Source of the DNA: Eubacterium sp. UBA3782 | GTDB taxonomy: Bacteria > Bacillota > Clostridia > Lachnospirales > Lachnospiraceae | DNA length: 36,559 bases | Assembly: GCA_002368795.1 (NCBI GenBank) | Contig: DFFG01000062.1 | Span: 1 to 36,559, forward strand | Direction of reading: 5' to 3' | Shown: piece by piece, positions 16,846-24,386 of the stretch | How positions within the stretch are numbered: position 1 is the first letter of the stretch | Layout of the letters: the number at the start of each line of letters is the position of its first letter | Position numbers and translations under genes: made by a program | Notes under the pieces: generated by a model | Database searches by the model: none | Told to the model about the DNA's origin: nothing | The model's input: only the letters and a program-made list of their open reading frames with translations

Positions 16846-17042
16846 ATGATTTAAACGCCAAAAGTCCGAACCCACGCCATGCTTGCATGGCCGTGGGAGA
16901 AAGACTTTATGGCGTGCCCCAACATGAGGACGAAGTGGTGTTTAAACACCACGAAAGTCCGAATGCTGGGACGGATTGTGGGAGCACGGAGTGCGGAGCA
17001 ATCCGTTTAAATCATTCCAGGTGCTTTTGGCGAGTTAATCAT
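16846..17042. mobile_element. MITE-like palindromic element, non-coding
   Basis: The spacer upstream of mgsA carries an imperfect terminal inverted repeat: ATGATTTAAACGCCAAAAG (16846-16864) against CTTTTGGCGAGTTAATCAT (17024-17042), 16 of 19 matching; a second perfect 12-bp partner lies at 17004-17015. Inside are a hairpin CCCACG-CCATGC/GCATGG-CGTGGG (16871-16897) framed by AAAGTC/GACTTT and CGCC/GGCG, an 18-bp perfect palindrome centred on GTTTAAAC (16935-16952), a stem CGGATTG/CAATCCG (16972-17005), and a direct repeat AAAGTCCGAA (16861-16870, 16954-16963). No convincing gene is present; a 61-codon open frame is a by-product. It could be a MITE, an IS200/IS605-derived remnant, or a structured RNA. 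Confidence 0.55.
16935..16952. repeat. 18-bp perfect palindrome centred on GTTTAAAC
   Basis: GTGGTGTTTAAACACCAC is its own reverse complement. A perfect palindrome with no loop can be an operator for a dimeric regulator as well as part of the mobile-like element that contains it. Confidence 0.9.
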
Positions 17043-17077
17043 TTAATAGACATTTTACATAATAAAGAATAATAATA

Positions 17078-17106
17078 TTGCCAAGGGTTTGTGCATTTGT
17101 TATAAT
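17078..17106 (+). promoter_or_regulatory. Strong promoter for mgsA
   Basis: TTGCCA (17078-17083), 17 bp, then TGT-TATAAT with a perfect -10 (17101-17106) and an extended TG. It is the best promoter match in the window, directly downstream of the palindromic element. Confidence 0.85.
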
Positions 17107-17147
17107 GTCAACGAACCAAAATAGCCCCACGAAAGGAGCAAGGCTTA

Positions 17148-17558
17148 ATGAACATCGGGATAATCGCGCATAACAGCAAAAAGGGCCTGATCGAGGATTT
17201 CTGCATTGCATATAAGGGAATACTGGCCAGACATGAGATCTATGCGACGGGAACCACCGGGCGCAGGATCGAGGAGGTTACCAATCTGCGGATCCACAAG
17301 TTCCTTGCCGGAAGCCTGGGAGGAGACAAGCAGTTTACCGAAATGATCGAGCGCAATGACATGGATATGGTCATTATTTTCTACAATCCGGTCATCCAGT
17401 CGGCCAGAGAGCCGGATGTTTCGATCATCATCCGCGCCTGCGACCAGTACAGCATACCGGTAGCGACCAACATCGCTACGGCGGAAATGCTGATTATGGG
17501 ACTGGATCGCGGCGATCTTGACTGGAGAAATTCCTACAAAGAGGAAATCGATCTATGA
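17148..17558 (+). CDS. mgsA: Methylglyoxal synthase family protein, with active-site changes
   Basis: Family reaction: dihydroxyacetone phosphate to methylglyoxal plus phosphate, a glycolytic bypass. 136 aa. The fold markers are clear: MNIGIIAHNSKK, YATGTTGRRIEE, GSLGGDKQ and IPVATNIATAEMLI. With a constant offset of 11 to the E. coli enzyme, D60 (D71) and D90 (D101) and H8 (H19) are kept, but H98 is R87, D20 is N9 and D91 is N80. H98 and D20 are regarded as active-site residues in E. coli, so activity may be changed or lost; the fold call stands. ATG at 17148 has AAAGGAG 9 nt upstream. Its TGA overlaps the rsmD start (ATGA). Confidence 0.85.
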   Translation: MNIGIIAHNSKKGLIEDFCIAYKGILARHEIYATGTTGRRIEEVTNLRIHKFLAGSLGGDKQFTEMIERNDMDMVIIFYNPVIQSAREPDVSIIIRACDQYSIPVATNIATAEMLIMGLDRGDLDWRNSYKEEIDL

Positions 17559-18112
17559 GAGTGATTGCCGGAACCTGCAGGAGCATGCCTCTGAAATCAC
17601 TGCCGGGACGGGACACACGGCCGACGACGGACCGGATCAAGGAGACGCTGTTCAATATGCTCCAGAACGAGATCCCGGGCTGCCGTTTTCTCGATCTGTT
17701 TGCCGGAAGCGGCGCCATCGGTATCGAGGCTTTAAGCCGCGGGGCGGAGCACTGCGTTTTTGTGGAGCAGAGCCGGCAGGCCGTCCGCATCATTCAGGAA
17801 AATCTGGCCTTTACAAAGCTGCAGGGCAGGGCACAGGTCCTTACGATGGACGCGGCATCGGCTGTGCGCAGTTTTGGCGCAAAACAGCAGTTTGATGTCG
17901 TCTTTATGGATCCTCCTTACCGGTGCGGACTGGAGAAGGAAGTCCTGGAAGCCATGGAGGGGGCGCCCTGCGTCCATCCGGATACCCTGTACATCGTGGA
18001 GGCTGCGCTGGATACGGATTTTGCCTGGCTTGACAGCTCCGGATATGTATGCATTAAATGGAAAAAGTATAAGACAAATCAGCATCTCTTTCTTCGAAAA
18101 AGAGAGGAATAG
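17555..18112 (+). CDS. rsmD: 16S rRNA (guanine(966)-N2)-methyltransferase RsmD
   Basis: Methylates G966 of 16S rRNA using S-adenosylmethionine. 185 aa, normal. It has RPTTDRIKETLFNML (22-36), the SAM-binding motif LDLFAGSGAIG (46-56) and the catalytic DPPY (119-122). The start overlaps the mgsA stop by four bases (ATGA), so translation is coupled. coaD follows after 9 bp, and the rsmD-coaD order is widespread in Firmicutes, confirming both calls. Confidence 0.95.
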   Translation: MRVIAGTCRSMPLKSLPGRDTRPTTDRIKETLFNMLQNEIPGCRFLDLFAGSGAIGIEALSRGAEHCVFVEQSRQAVRIIQENLAFTKLQGRAQVLTMDAASAVRSFGAKQQFDVVFMDPPYRCGLEKEVLEAMEGAPCVHPDTLYIVEAALDTDFAWLDSSGYVCIKWKKYKTNQHLFLRKREE

Positions 18113-18121
18113 GAAAGATTC

Positions 18122-18607
18122 ATGAGCATTGCCGTTTATCCTGGAACCTTCGATCCGATCACCTATGGACACATCGATATCATCACCAGAACTGTCAAAT
18201 TGTTTGACAAAGTTGTCATAGGGGTTTTGAACAATTCTGCAAAAACTCCGTTGTTTTCTGTGGAGGAACGTGTTAATATACTAAAGAAAGCTACCAATGG
18301 GATTCCGAATGTCGAGGTCGTATCTTTTGAAGGACTGGCTGTGGAATTTGCCAGGCAGAACAACGCTTCCGTGATCGTGAGAGGACTCCGTCTCATCTCG
18401 GATTTCGAGTATGAACTGCAGATGGCACAGACAAACCGCAAGCTCGCTCCCGATGTGGATACAACCTTTTTATATACGTCTTTGCAGTATTCCTTCCTTA
18501 GTTCCACCATTGTCAAAGAGGTCGCTTCCTTTGGCGGCGATATCTCGGAATTTGTTCCGGATTATGTGGCGGAGGCTGTCGTGAAGAAGCTGAAGGAACG
18601 CCGGTGA
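18122..18607 (+). CDS. coaD: Phosphopantetheine adenylyltransferase CoaD
   Basis: Fourth step of coenzyme A synthesis: 4'-phosphopantetheine plus ATP to dephospho-CoA. 161 aa. It has the nucleotidyltransferase motif GTFDPITYGH (8-17, the T/HxGH signature), the substrate-binding RGLR and the C-terminal SSTIVKEV motif. ATG at 18122 follows AGGAAAG. It is third in the mgsA-rsmD-coaD run. The coding sequence is more AT-rich around 18190-18300 than its neighbours, but the protein is intact. Confidence 0.97.
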   Translation: MSIAVYPGTFDPITYGHIDIITRTVKLFDKVVIGVLNNSAKTPLFSVEERVNILKKATNGIPNVEVVSFEGLAVEFARQNNASVIVRGLRLISDFEYELQMAQTNRKLAPDVDTTFLYTSLQYSFLSSTIVKEVASFGGDISEFVPDYVAEAVVKKLKERR

Positions 18608-18663
18608 ATGCCTGTTGTTGTATATCATGATAGTGTGAAGGATTGGGATTTAAGGAGAGAAGA

Positions 18664-19287
18664 ATGAGCAGCAGCAGAATCGAACAGATCATCGAAGAGA
18701 TTGAAGAGTACGTAGAGAATTGCCGTTATCAGCCGCTTTCTACGACCAAGATCATTGTCAATAAAGAGGAACTGGAGGAGCTTCTCCGCGAGCTTCGTCT
18801 TAAGACTCCGGATGAGATCAAGCGCTACCAGAAGATCATTGGCAACAAGGATGCGATCCTTGCCGATGCACAGGCAAAGGCAGATGCCATCATTGCACAG
18901 GCTGAGGCCCAGGCGCAGGAGATGGTGACGGAGACAGAGATCATGAAGGCTGCCTATGCGCAGGCCCAGGATACGGTCAATGCCGCCAATAACCAGGCCC
19001 AGGATATTCTCAATTCTGCCCAGACGGATGCCAACAACATCCGTACCAGCGCGATCAGCTATACGGATCAGCTGCTTTCCAATATTTCGTCTATCCTTGG
19101 CAATACTCTGGCAGAGGTCGGAGAGAAATATGATGAGATGAGCAGCTCTCTGCAGAGCTATTATGACCTGGTAAATGAGAACAGAAGTGAGCTCGCTCCG
19201 ATGGAAGACGGTTATGATACTGTCTATCCGGAAGAGGAAGAAGTCTATGATGACGAGGAAGACGAAGACGATTACGAAGAAGAATAA
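18664..19287 (+). CDS. Coiled-coil protein with acidic C-terminus, unknown role
   Basis: 207 aa. Residues about 1-55 form a charged N-terminal part (IEQIIEEIEEYVENC, NKEELEELLRELRLKTPDEIKRYQKII). A long Ala/Gln/Asp-rich helix follows (about 60-125; AQAKADAIIAQAEAQAQEMV, AQAQDTVNAANNQAQDILNSAQTDA). The last 25 residues are nearly all Asp/Glu/Tyr. This resembles DivIVA-like and ATP-synthase subunit b-like stalks, which is how such proteins are often labelled, but no transmembrane segment is present so it is not an F0 subunit. ATG at 18664 has AAGGAGAG 5 nt upstream; the in-frame upstream start at 18643 lies before that site. Its position after coaD suggests a division or envelope scaffold, by inference only. 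Confidence 0.75.
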   Translation: MSSSRIEQIIEEIEEYVENCRYQPLSTTKIIVNKEELEELLRELRLKTPDEIKRYQKIIGNKDAILADAQAKADAIIAQAEAQAQEMVTETEIMKAAYAQAQDTVNAANNQAQDILNSAQTDANNIRTSAISYTDQLLSNISSILGNTLAEVGEKYDEMSSSLQSYYDLVNENRSELAPMEDGYDTVYPEEEEVYDDEEDEDDYEEE

Positions 19288-19308
19288 TTTCTGATCGGAT
19301 TATTCCAG

Positions 19309-19341
19309 GCAGCTCATTCGATGGGGATGAGCTGCTTTTTT
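19309..19341 (+). terminator. Intrinsic terminator after the coiled-coil gene
   Basis: GCAGCTCAT (19309-19317) pairs with ATGAGCTGC (19327-19335), a 9-bp stem, followed by six T. It closes the mgsA-to-coiled-coil unit. Confidence 0.92.
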
Positions 19342-19468
19342 ACGTGATATGGCCGGAATGCGGCCAGAGGTCTGCGCATGATCTGCGCGGTTTATAAACT
19401 GATCGGGAGAATTTGGAAGTTTATCCTGTCCGGTTCCTGCATGGCCGGAGCTTCTAGAGGAGTTTTCT

Positions 19469-20302
19469 ATGGATATCCTGTTGTGGCATAAGCTGCTCAG
19501 TCCGTACGAGATGGCAGTAGCAGAGCTCATGCTCAAATTCAATAATCTGAAAAGAGAATACCAGCAGCAGGGCAGATACTGCCCCATCGAGCAGGTGATC
19601 GGCAGGGTCAAGAGCATTTCCAGCATCCTGGACAAGATGGAGCGCAAAGAGGTCGGTTTTGATGAGCTGGAGGAGCGGATCGAGGATATCGCCGGTCTTC
19701 GCATCATCTGCCAGTTTGTCGAGGACATCGAGAAGGTCTCGGCCCTGATCCGGGAGAGGAAAGATCTCGATGTCATAGAGGTCAAGGATTATATCCGAAA
19801 CCACAAGGACAGCGGCTACCGCAGCTATCATCTGGTCGCCAGGTACACGGTCGAGACGATCGACGGGCCAAAGGCTGTGCTGGTGGAGATCCAGATCCGC
19901 ACGATGGCGATGGATTTCTGGGCGACAACAGAGCATTCCCTTCAGTACAAGTACAAGGGACGGATCCCGGAAAAGGTCAGCTCCCGTCTTTCTGCCGCTG
20001 CGGATGCCATCATCCAGCTTGACCGGGAGATGTCTTCTGTCAGGGATGAGATCATGGATGCCCAGCTTTCCTCCAAGATGCGCTACAACCTGGTCGAGGA
20101 TATCGTGGCGACCATCGAGAATATGTACCGGCTGACCTCCAGACGTGAGGTGGAAAAGATCCAGGATGAGTTCTACCGGATCTACCGGCTGGACGATATG
20201 GAGGAGCTGATCCGGTACCACGATCAGCTGGATCTGATCGCACAGGCTTACCGGGCGCAGAGCAACCGTCTGGGACAAGGAGTAAAGAAGATTGAAGAGT
20301 AA
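19469..20302 (+). CDS. Small alarmone synthetase (RelQ/YjbM-type (p)ppGpp synthetase)
   Basis: Single-domain RelA/SpoT synthetase making (p)ppGpp from ATP and GDP/GTP. 277 aa, somewhat longer than RelQ proteins (about 210). Synthetase motifs are intact: RVKSISSILDKM (G-loop-side Arg/Lys), EDIAGLRIIC (metal Asp), DYIRNHKDSGYRSYHLV and VEIQIRTMAMDFWATTEHSLQYKYK (catalytic Glu with Q and R). There is no hydrolase domain or TGS/ACT regulatory domains. The extra C-terminal 70 residues are helical, likely the tetramer-forming part. ATG at 19469 has AGAGGAG 7 nt upstream. The gene's last 11 nt overlap the next gene. The 19342-19468 spacer holds no clear promoter. Confidence 0.92.
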   Translation: MDILLWHKLLSPYEMAVAELMLKFNNLKREYQQQGRYCPIEQVIGRVKSISSILDKMERKEVGFDELEERIEDIAGLRIICQFVEDIEKVSALIRERKDLDVIEVKDYIRNHKDSGYRSYHLVARYTVETIDGPKAVLVEIQIRTMAMDFWATTEHSLQYKYKGRIPEKVSSRLSAAADAIIQLDREMSSVRDEIMDAQLSSKMRYNLVEDIVATIENMYRLTSRREVEKIQDEFYRIYRLDDMEELIRYHDQLDLIAQAYRAQSNRLGQGVKKIEE

Positions 20303-20864
20303 AAAGGGACAGTTCGGTTACGTCCAGAGCCAGCGGCGCATACGCGTGCTGCGGACCATTCTTTTCTTTGCCGTGGCCTTCGGGGTCTTTGGGATCGGCC
20401 TTGCGCTGAACGGAGGCGACCGCAGGAACATCTACACCGTAGTAGCCGCGGTCGGAGCCATCCCGGGCGCCATGAGCCTTGTCAGTACCATCATGATCTT
20501 CCGGTGTCCGGTCATGGACAGGGCGCTATACGAGGAGATCAGCAGCCGGACCGGGGAGCTTCGCACCCTGTATGAGCTGTACCTGACGACAGAAAACACC
20601 AATCTGTTTCTGGATGCTGTCATCGTGTGCGGAGAGTATATTGTGGCCTACACCTCCTCCGGTGCGAGCGCAGGAACCATCGCCTTCATGGAAAAGCATA
20701 TCCGCAGGTCCACGACGGCTGCAGCCTTCCGCTGCACGGTAAAGATCTTTGACAGCAAGGCAAAATTTCTCGAGCGGGCGGACCAGCTGCGGGAGAAGAG
20801 AGAGCAGTTTGAAATGGAGAGAGATCCGGAGGTGGCCCAGATCCTGAAGGATATCTCCCTGTGA
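20292..20864 (+). CDS. Two-helix membrane protein, unknown
   Basis: 190 aa, not recognised. A basic N-terminus (KSKKGQFGYVQSQRRIRVLR) leads to two hydrophobic helices (about 20-40 and 46-68), followed by a soluble cytoplasmic-looking part with EELYELYLTT-like helix, LDAVIVCGEYIVAY, and a charged helix at the end. The start is TTG at 20292 with AAGGAG 9 nt upstream; this places its first 11 nt inside the alarmone synthetase gene in another frame. The coupling suggests that it acts with the synthetase, for example as a membrane partner, but this is inference. Confidence 0.7.
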   Translation: MKSKKGQFGYVQSQRRIRVLRTILFFAVAFGVFGIGLALNGGDRRNIYTVVAAVGAIPGAMSLVSTIMIFRCPVMDRALYEEISSRTGELRTLYELYLTTENTNLFLDAVIVCGEYIVAYTSSGASAGTIAFMEKHIRRSTTAAAFRCTVKIFDSKAKFLERADQLREKREQFEMERDPEVAQILKDISL

Positions 20865-20895
20865 ACCATTCCGGAAAGATACGTGGAGCGGCAAG

Positions 20896-21918
20896 GTGAA
20901 AGAGATCAGAATCGATGATGTTGCAGGCGGTCAGAGACTGGACAAATTCCTGCAGCGGTATCTTCCGGAAGCAGGTGCATCCTTTCTCTATAAGATGCTC
21001 CGGAAGAAAAATATTTTATTAAATGGAAAAAAAGCCTCCGGGAAGGAGATCCTTGTGCCCGGAGACGTTATCCGCGTCTATTTTTCAGATGAGACCATTT
21101 CGAAATTCATGGGAAAGCCAGAGAATTTCGGAGAGGTCTCTTCTTTGCGTTCTGCACCGGCTTTTGCATTCTGGGTCGTCTATGAGGACAGCCATGTGCT
21201 GCTGGCGGCAAAGCCGGCAGGTGTTCTGTCCCAGAAGGCGGAGGCGGGCGATGTTTCCATGGTGGAGATGCTAAGGGAATATCTGGCAGGAAAAGGAGAG
21301 CTGGACGGTGAGCGGATGCGGCTGTATGCGCCCGGGGTGGTCAACCGCCTGGACCGGAACACCTCCGGGCTGGTGATCTGCGCAAAGACCCTGCAGGCAG
21401 CCCAGGAGCTGTCGGCCCTGGTCCGGACCAGAGCCGTTCGAAAATACTATCTGGCCCTGGCATCCGGACGGATGGAGGGCAGGCAGGATGTGCATGCCTG
21501 GCTTGTAAAGGACCGCGGCGCGAACCGGGTACAGGTCCTGTCCCATCCGGCAGAAGGGGCAGAGGAGATCGAGACGGTCTGCGCGCCGCTTGCCTTTGGG
21601 AAGGACTGTACGCTTCTGGAGGTGGAGCTTGTCACAGGCAAGACGCACCAGATCCGCAGCCATTTATCTTTCATTGGACATCCGCTGCTTGGGGATGTAA
21701 AATATGGCGATAGGGCTGTCAACCAGCAGGCCAGAAAGGATCTCGGCCTGAAGCGGCAGTTCCTGCATGCGGAGCGGCTGGAATTTCCGGAGACGGACGG
21801 CGTGCTTGCCGGCGTTTCCGGCAGAACATTTGAGGCTCCGCTGCCAGATGACCTGAAGAAGGCACTTCGCGAGACCGGACTGGAAGCATACAGAAACAGA
21901 AAAGAGAAGAAGAGTTGA
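20896..21918 (+). CDS. RluA-family rRNA pseudouridine synthase (RluC/D-like)
   Basis: Isomerises uridine to pseudouridine in rRNA. 340 aa. An S4 RNA-binding domain occupies about 12-62 (QRLDKFLQRYLPEAGASFLYKMLRKKNILLNGK), followed by the catalytic domain with NRLDRNTSGL; Asp143 is the catalytic residue. The usual HRLD reads NRLD here. KTHQIRSHLSFIGHPLLGD is the second family motif. GTG at 20896 has GGAG 7 nt upstream. It is 31 bp after the membrane protein, and its TGA overlaps the lepB TTG, so it is translationally coupled to lepB. The exact rRNA target cannot be assigned. Confidence 0.9.
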   Translation: MKEIRIDDVAGGQRLDKFLQRYLPEAGASFLYKMLRKKNILLNGKKASGKEILVPGDVIRVYFSDETISKFMGKPENFGEVSSLRSAPAFAFWVVYEDSHVLLAAKPAGVLSQKAEAGDVSMVEMLREYLAGKGELDGERMRLYAPGVVNRLDRNTSGLVICAKTLQAAQELSALVRTRAVRKYYLALASGRMEGRQDVHAWLVKDRGANRVQVLSHPAEGAEEIETVCAPLAFGKDCTLLEVELVTGKTHQIRSHLSFIGHPLLGDVKYGDRAVNQQARKDLGLKRQFLHAERLEFPETDGVLAGVSGRTFEAPLPDDLKKALRETGLEAYRNRKEKKS

Positions 21919-22514
21919 AACAGACAGAGGACAGGCAGAATACAGAAGAAAATAAAAAGAAGGAACAGCCCCTGGACTGGAAAAAGGAGGTCCTGGAATA
22001 CGTCAAGATGATCGTGATCGCCGTGGCCATCGTTGCCGTGCTGGAGCTGTTCATCATCGTCAACGCGGTGATCCCCTCCGCCTCCATGGAGCCGACGATC
22101 ATGACCGGCGACCGGATCTTTGGCTGGCGGCTTGCCTATGTGACCGAGGAGATCGAGCGGTTTGACATCGTGATCTTCCGCTATCCGGATGACAAGCGTA
22201 CCCTGTTTATCAAGCGCGTGATCGGACTTCCCGGGGATGTCATCGACATTCACGGCGGCGAGGTGTATGTAAACGGCTCCGAGACCCCGCTGGAGGATAC
22301 GTTCTGCTCTGTGCAGGACCAGACCGAGGAGGGATACCTGACGTATCCGCTGACCGTGCCTGAGGGCTGCTATTTCATGCTGGGCGATAACCGGACCAAT
22401 TCCAGAGATTCCCGCTACTGGCAGAATACCTTTGTCGAGAAGGATGATATCCTGGGAAAGGCCGTGTTCCGGTACTGGCCGCTTTCCAGGATCAGCGTGA
22501 TCCGGGAGGACTGA
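21915..22514 (+). CDS. lepB: Signal peptidase I
   Basis: Membrane-bound serine protease that removes signal peptides from secreted proteins. 199 aa. A Lys/Glu/Gln-rich cytoplasmic N-terminus (1-30) and one transmembrane helix (about 31-53) precede the catalytic domain. The Ser-Lys dyad is S57 (in IPSASMEPT) and K100 (in FIKRVIGLPGD); GDNRTNSRDSR is the family box E. The start is TTG at 21915, overlapping the previous stop (TTGA); no ATG occurs in a better position before the helix. recU begins two bases after its stop. Confidence 0.94.
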   Translation: MKQTEDRQNTEENKKKEQPLDWKKEVLEYVKMIVIAVAIVAVLELFIIVNAVIPSASMEPTIMTGDRIFGWRLAYVTEEIERFDIVIFRYPDDKRTLFIKRVIGLPGDVIDIHGGEVYVNGSETPLEDTFCSVQDQTEEGYLTYPLTVPEGCYFMLGDNRTNSRDSRYWQNTFVEKDDILGKAVFRYWPLSRISVIRED

Positions 22515-22515
22515 T

Positions 22516-23058
22516 ATGAGTACCTGGAATTCCAGAGGCCTTCGCGGCTCAACCCTTGAGGAGCTGATCAACCGCACGCTGGATCAGTACAGAGACAATC
22601 ATCTGGCCCTGATCCAGAAGGTGCCCACCCCCATTACGCCGGTCCGCATGGATAAGGAGAGCCGGCACATCACCCTGGCTTATTTTGAGCAGAAGAGTAC
22701 GGTCGACTACATCGGCGTCGTTCAGGGGATACCGGTCTGCTTTGACGCAAAGGAGTGCAAGACCGACACCTTTCCGCTGGCCAATGTCCATGAGCACCAG
22801 ATCCGGTTCATGACGGATTTTGAGCAGCAGCAGGGGATCTCCTTTCTGCTGATCTTTTTTTCCAGCAGGGACGTCTACTATTATTTGCGGATGGAAACGC
22901 TGGAGCGTTTCTGGATCAGAAGCCAGAATGGCGGACAGAAGAGCTTCCGTTTTGATGAGCTTGATCCGGCCTATATCCTTCCGAAAAAGCCCGGCATCCT
23001 GGTGCCGTTTCTGGACGGCCTCAGCAGAGATCTGGCCGAGCGGGATACGCAGGCTTGA
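22516..23058 (+). CDS. recU: Holliday junction resolvase RecU
   Basis: Cleaves Holliday junctions in Firmicutes, which lack RuvC. 180 aa. The N-terminal NSRGLRGSTLEELINRT matches the family. The nuclease core is STVDYIGVV (D64) with FDAKECK (D77, K79), where most RecU proteins have Glu at the D77 position, a conservative change. ATG at 22516 has GGGAGGA about 5 nt upstream. In Bacillus recU is next to a PBP gene; here it follows lepB. The stop codon overlaps the -35 box of the his promoter. Confidence 0.92.
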   Translation: MSTWNSRGLRGSTLEELINRTLDQYRDNHLALIQKVPTPITPVRMDKESRHITLAYFEQKSTVDYIGVVQGIPVCFDAKECKTDTFPLANVHEHQIRFMTDFEQQQGISFLLIFFSSRDVYYYLRMETLERFWIRSQNGGQKSFRFDELDPAYILPKKPGILVPFLDGLSRDLAERDTQA

Positions 23059-23082
23059 CAAAACAGACTTTTGTGATACCAT
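23055..23082 (+). promoter_or_regulatory. Promoter of the hisZ operon
   Basis: A perfect TTGACA (23055-23060) lies 16 bp from TGA-TACCAT (-10 at 23077-23082, with an extended TG). The -35 overlaps the recU stop codon. No T-box or attenuator is visible in the 45 bp before hisZ. Confidence 0.65.
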
Positions 23083-23127
23083 GTTAGCGTGCTAAAGTAC
23101 CAGAGCACCGGACAGGGAGAGTGCAGC

Positions 23128-24369
23128 ATGAATAAAAAGATCCATACCCCGGAGGGCCTACGGGACATATTTGCCCGGGAGTGTGATAAAAAACGTTATC
23201 TGGAGAGACAGATCGAGAAATTGTACCGTTCCTACGGGTATCAGTCCATCGAGACGCCTTCCCTTGAATTTTTCGAAGTATTCGCCAGCGAGGTCGGCAC
23301 GACTCCGTCCCGCGATCTGTACAAGTTTTTTGACCGGGACGGAAACACCCTGGTCCTCCGACCGGATTTCACCCCTTCGGTGGCCCGTGCCGTATCCATG
23401 TATTTTGAGGAGGAGCAGATGCCGCTCCGGCTGTGCTATCACGGCAATGTGTTCCGCAACAGCAGCTCTCTTAAGGGGCTGATGCGGGAGACGACACAGA
23501 TGGGCGTCGAGTTTCTGAATGAGGATAGTGCCGAGGCAGATGCCGAGGTCATCGCCCTTGTCGTGTCCACGATGCGCCGGGCAGGCCTTTCCCAGTTCCA
23601 GGTGACCCTAAGCCACGTCGATTATTTCAATGCGGTCGCAGCGGAGGCACAGCTGGATGAGGATGTGATCGCAGAGCTTCGGGAGCTTTTGATCACACAG
23701 AACCGCTTTGGCGCGCAGGAGCTGGTGGACCGCCTGCAGCTTCGCAGTGACCTGAAGAAGGTCTTTACCGAGATGTTTACCCTGTTCGGGGATGATGTGA
23801 TCCTTGACCAGGCGGAAAAGTTGACAAACAACCGGACGGCAAGGGCGGCCATTTCCCGTCTTCGCCGGATCTACGAGATCCTGGAGCTGTATGGCTGCAG
23901 GGATTATGTGACCTTTGATCTGGCCATGATCTCGGAATATCACTATTATACCGGGATCATTTTCCAGGCCTTTACCTACGGCTCCGGTGACGCCCTGATC
24001 AAGGGCGGCCGGTACAATTCGCTGATCGCCCATTTCGGCAAGGAGGCTGCCGCCGTCGGCTTTGCAGCCCAGATCGACAGCCTGCTGAATGCCCTGGAGA
24101 GACAGCATGTGGAGCTGCCGGTGGGCGACATCAAGACGATGGTCCTTTACCCCTCCTATCTGGAAAAGAAGGCGATGGATTTTGCCATGCGGCAGCGGGA
24201 AAAAGGGCTGGACGTGGCGCTGGTGCGGTTTGAGAGCGGGAAGGTCCTGGACAGCTACCGGGCGTACGGCATGCGCAACCAGTTCGGAGGGATCATCTAT
24301 TTCCAGTCTGCGGAGGATGTGTTTGCCATCAACCTTCTGAGCGGGGCCGTCAACAAGATTACCATTTGA
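23128..24369 (+). CDS. hisZ: ATP phosphoribosyltransferase regulatory subunit HisZ
   Basis: Histidyl-tRNA synthetase paralogue that activates short-form HisG for the first step of histidine synthesis. 413 aa. Class II synthetase-like motifs are visible: TPEGLRDIFA, PSLEFFEVF, RPDFTPSVARAVS, CYHGNVFR and GGRYNSLIAHFG. It ends before an anticodon-binding domain would be complete, as in HisZ. ATG at 23128 has GGGAGAG about 7 nt upstream. hisG follows with a four-base gap between the stop and its candidate starts; together they make the two-component enzyme. Confidence 0.94.
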   Translation: MNKKIHTPEGLRDIFARECDKKRYLERQIEKLYRSYGYQSIETPSLEFFEVFASEVGTTPSRDLYKFFDRDGNTLVLRPDFTPSVARAVSMYFEEEQMPLRLCYHGNVFRNSSSLKGLMRETTQMGVEFLNEDSAEADAEVIALVVSTMRRAGLSQFQVTLSHVDYFNAVAAEAQLDEDVIAELRELLITQNRFGAQELVDRLQLRSDLKKVFTEMFTLFGDDVILDQAEKLTNNRTARAAISRLRRIYEILELYGCRDYVTFDLAMISEYHYYTGIIFQAFTYGSGDALIKGGRYNSLIAHFGKEAAAVGFAAQIDSLLNALERQHVELPVGDIKTMVLYPSYLEKKAMDFAMRQREKGLDVALVRFESGKVLDSYRAYGMRNQFGGIIYFQSAEDVFAINLLSGAVNKITI

Positions 24370-24386
24370 GCATGGAGAATACAGGC

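Noticed and set aside
16887..17072. 61-codon open frame inside the palindromic element
   Set aside because: It runs through hairpins and inverted repeats, lacks a ribosome binding site and reads as random sequence.
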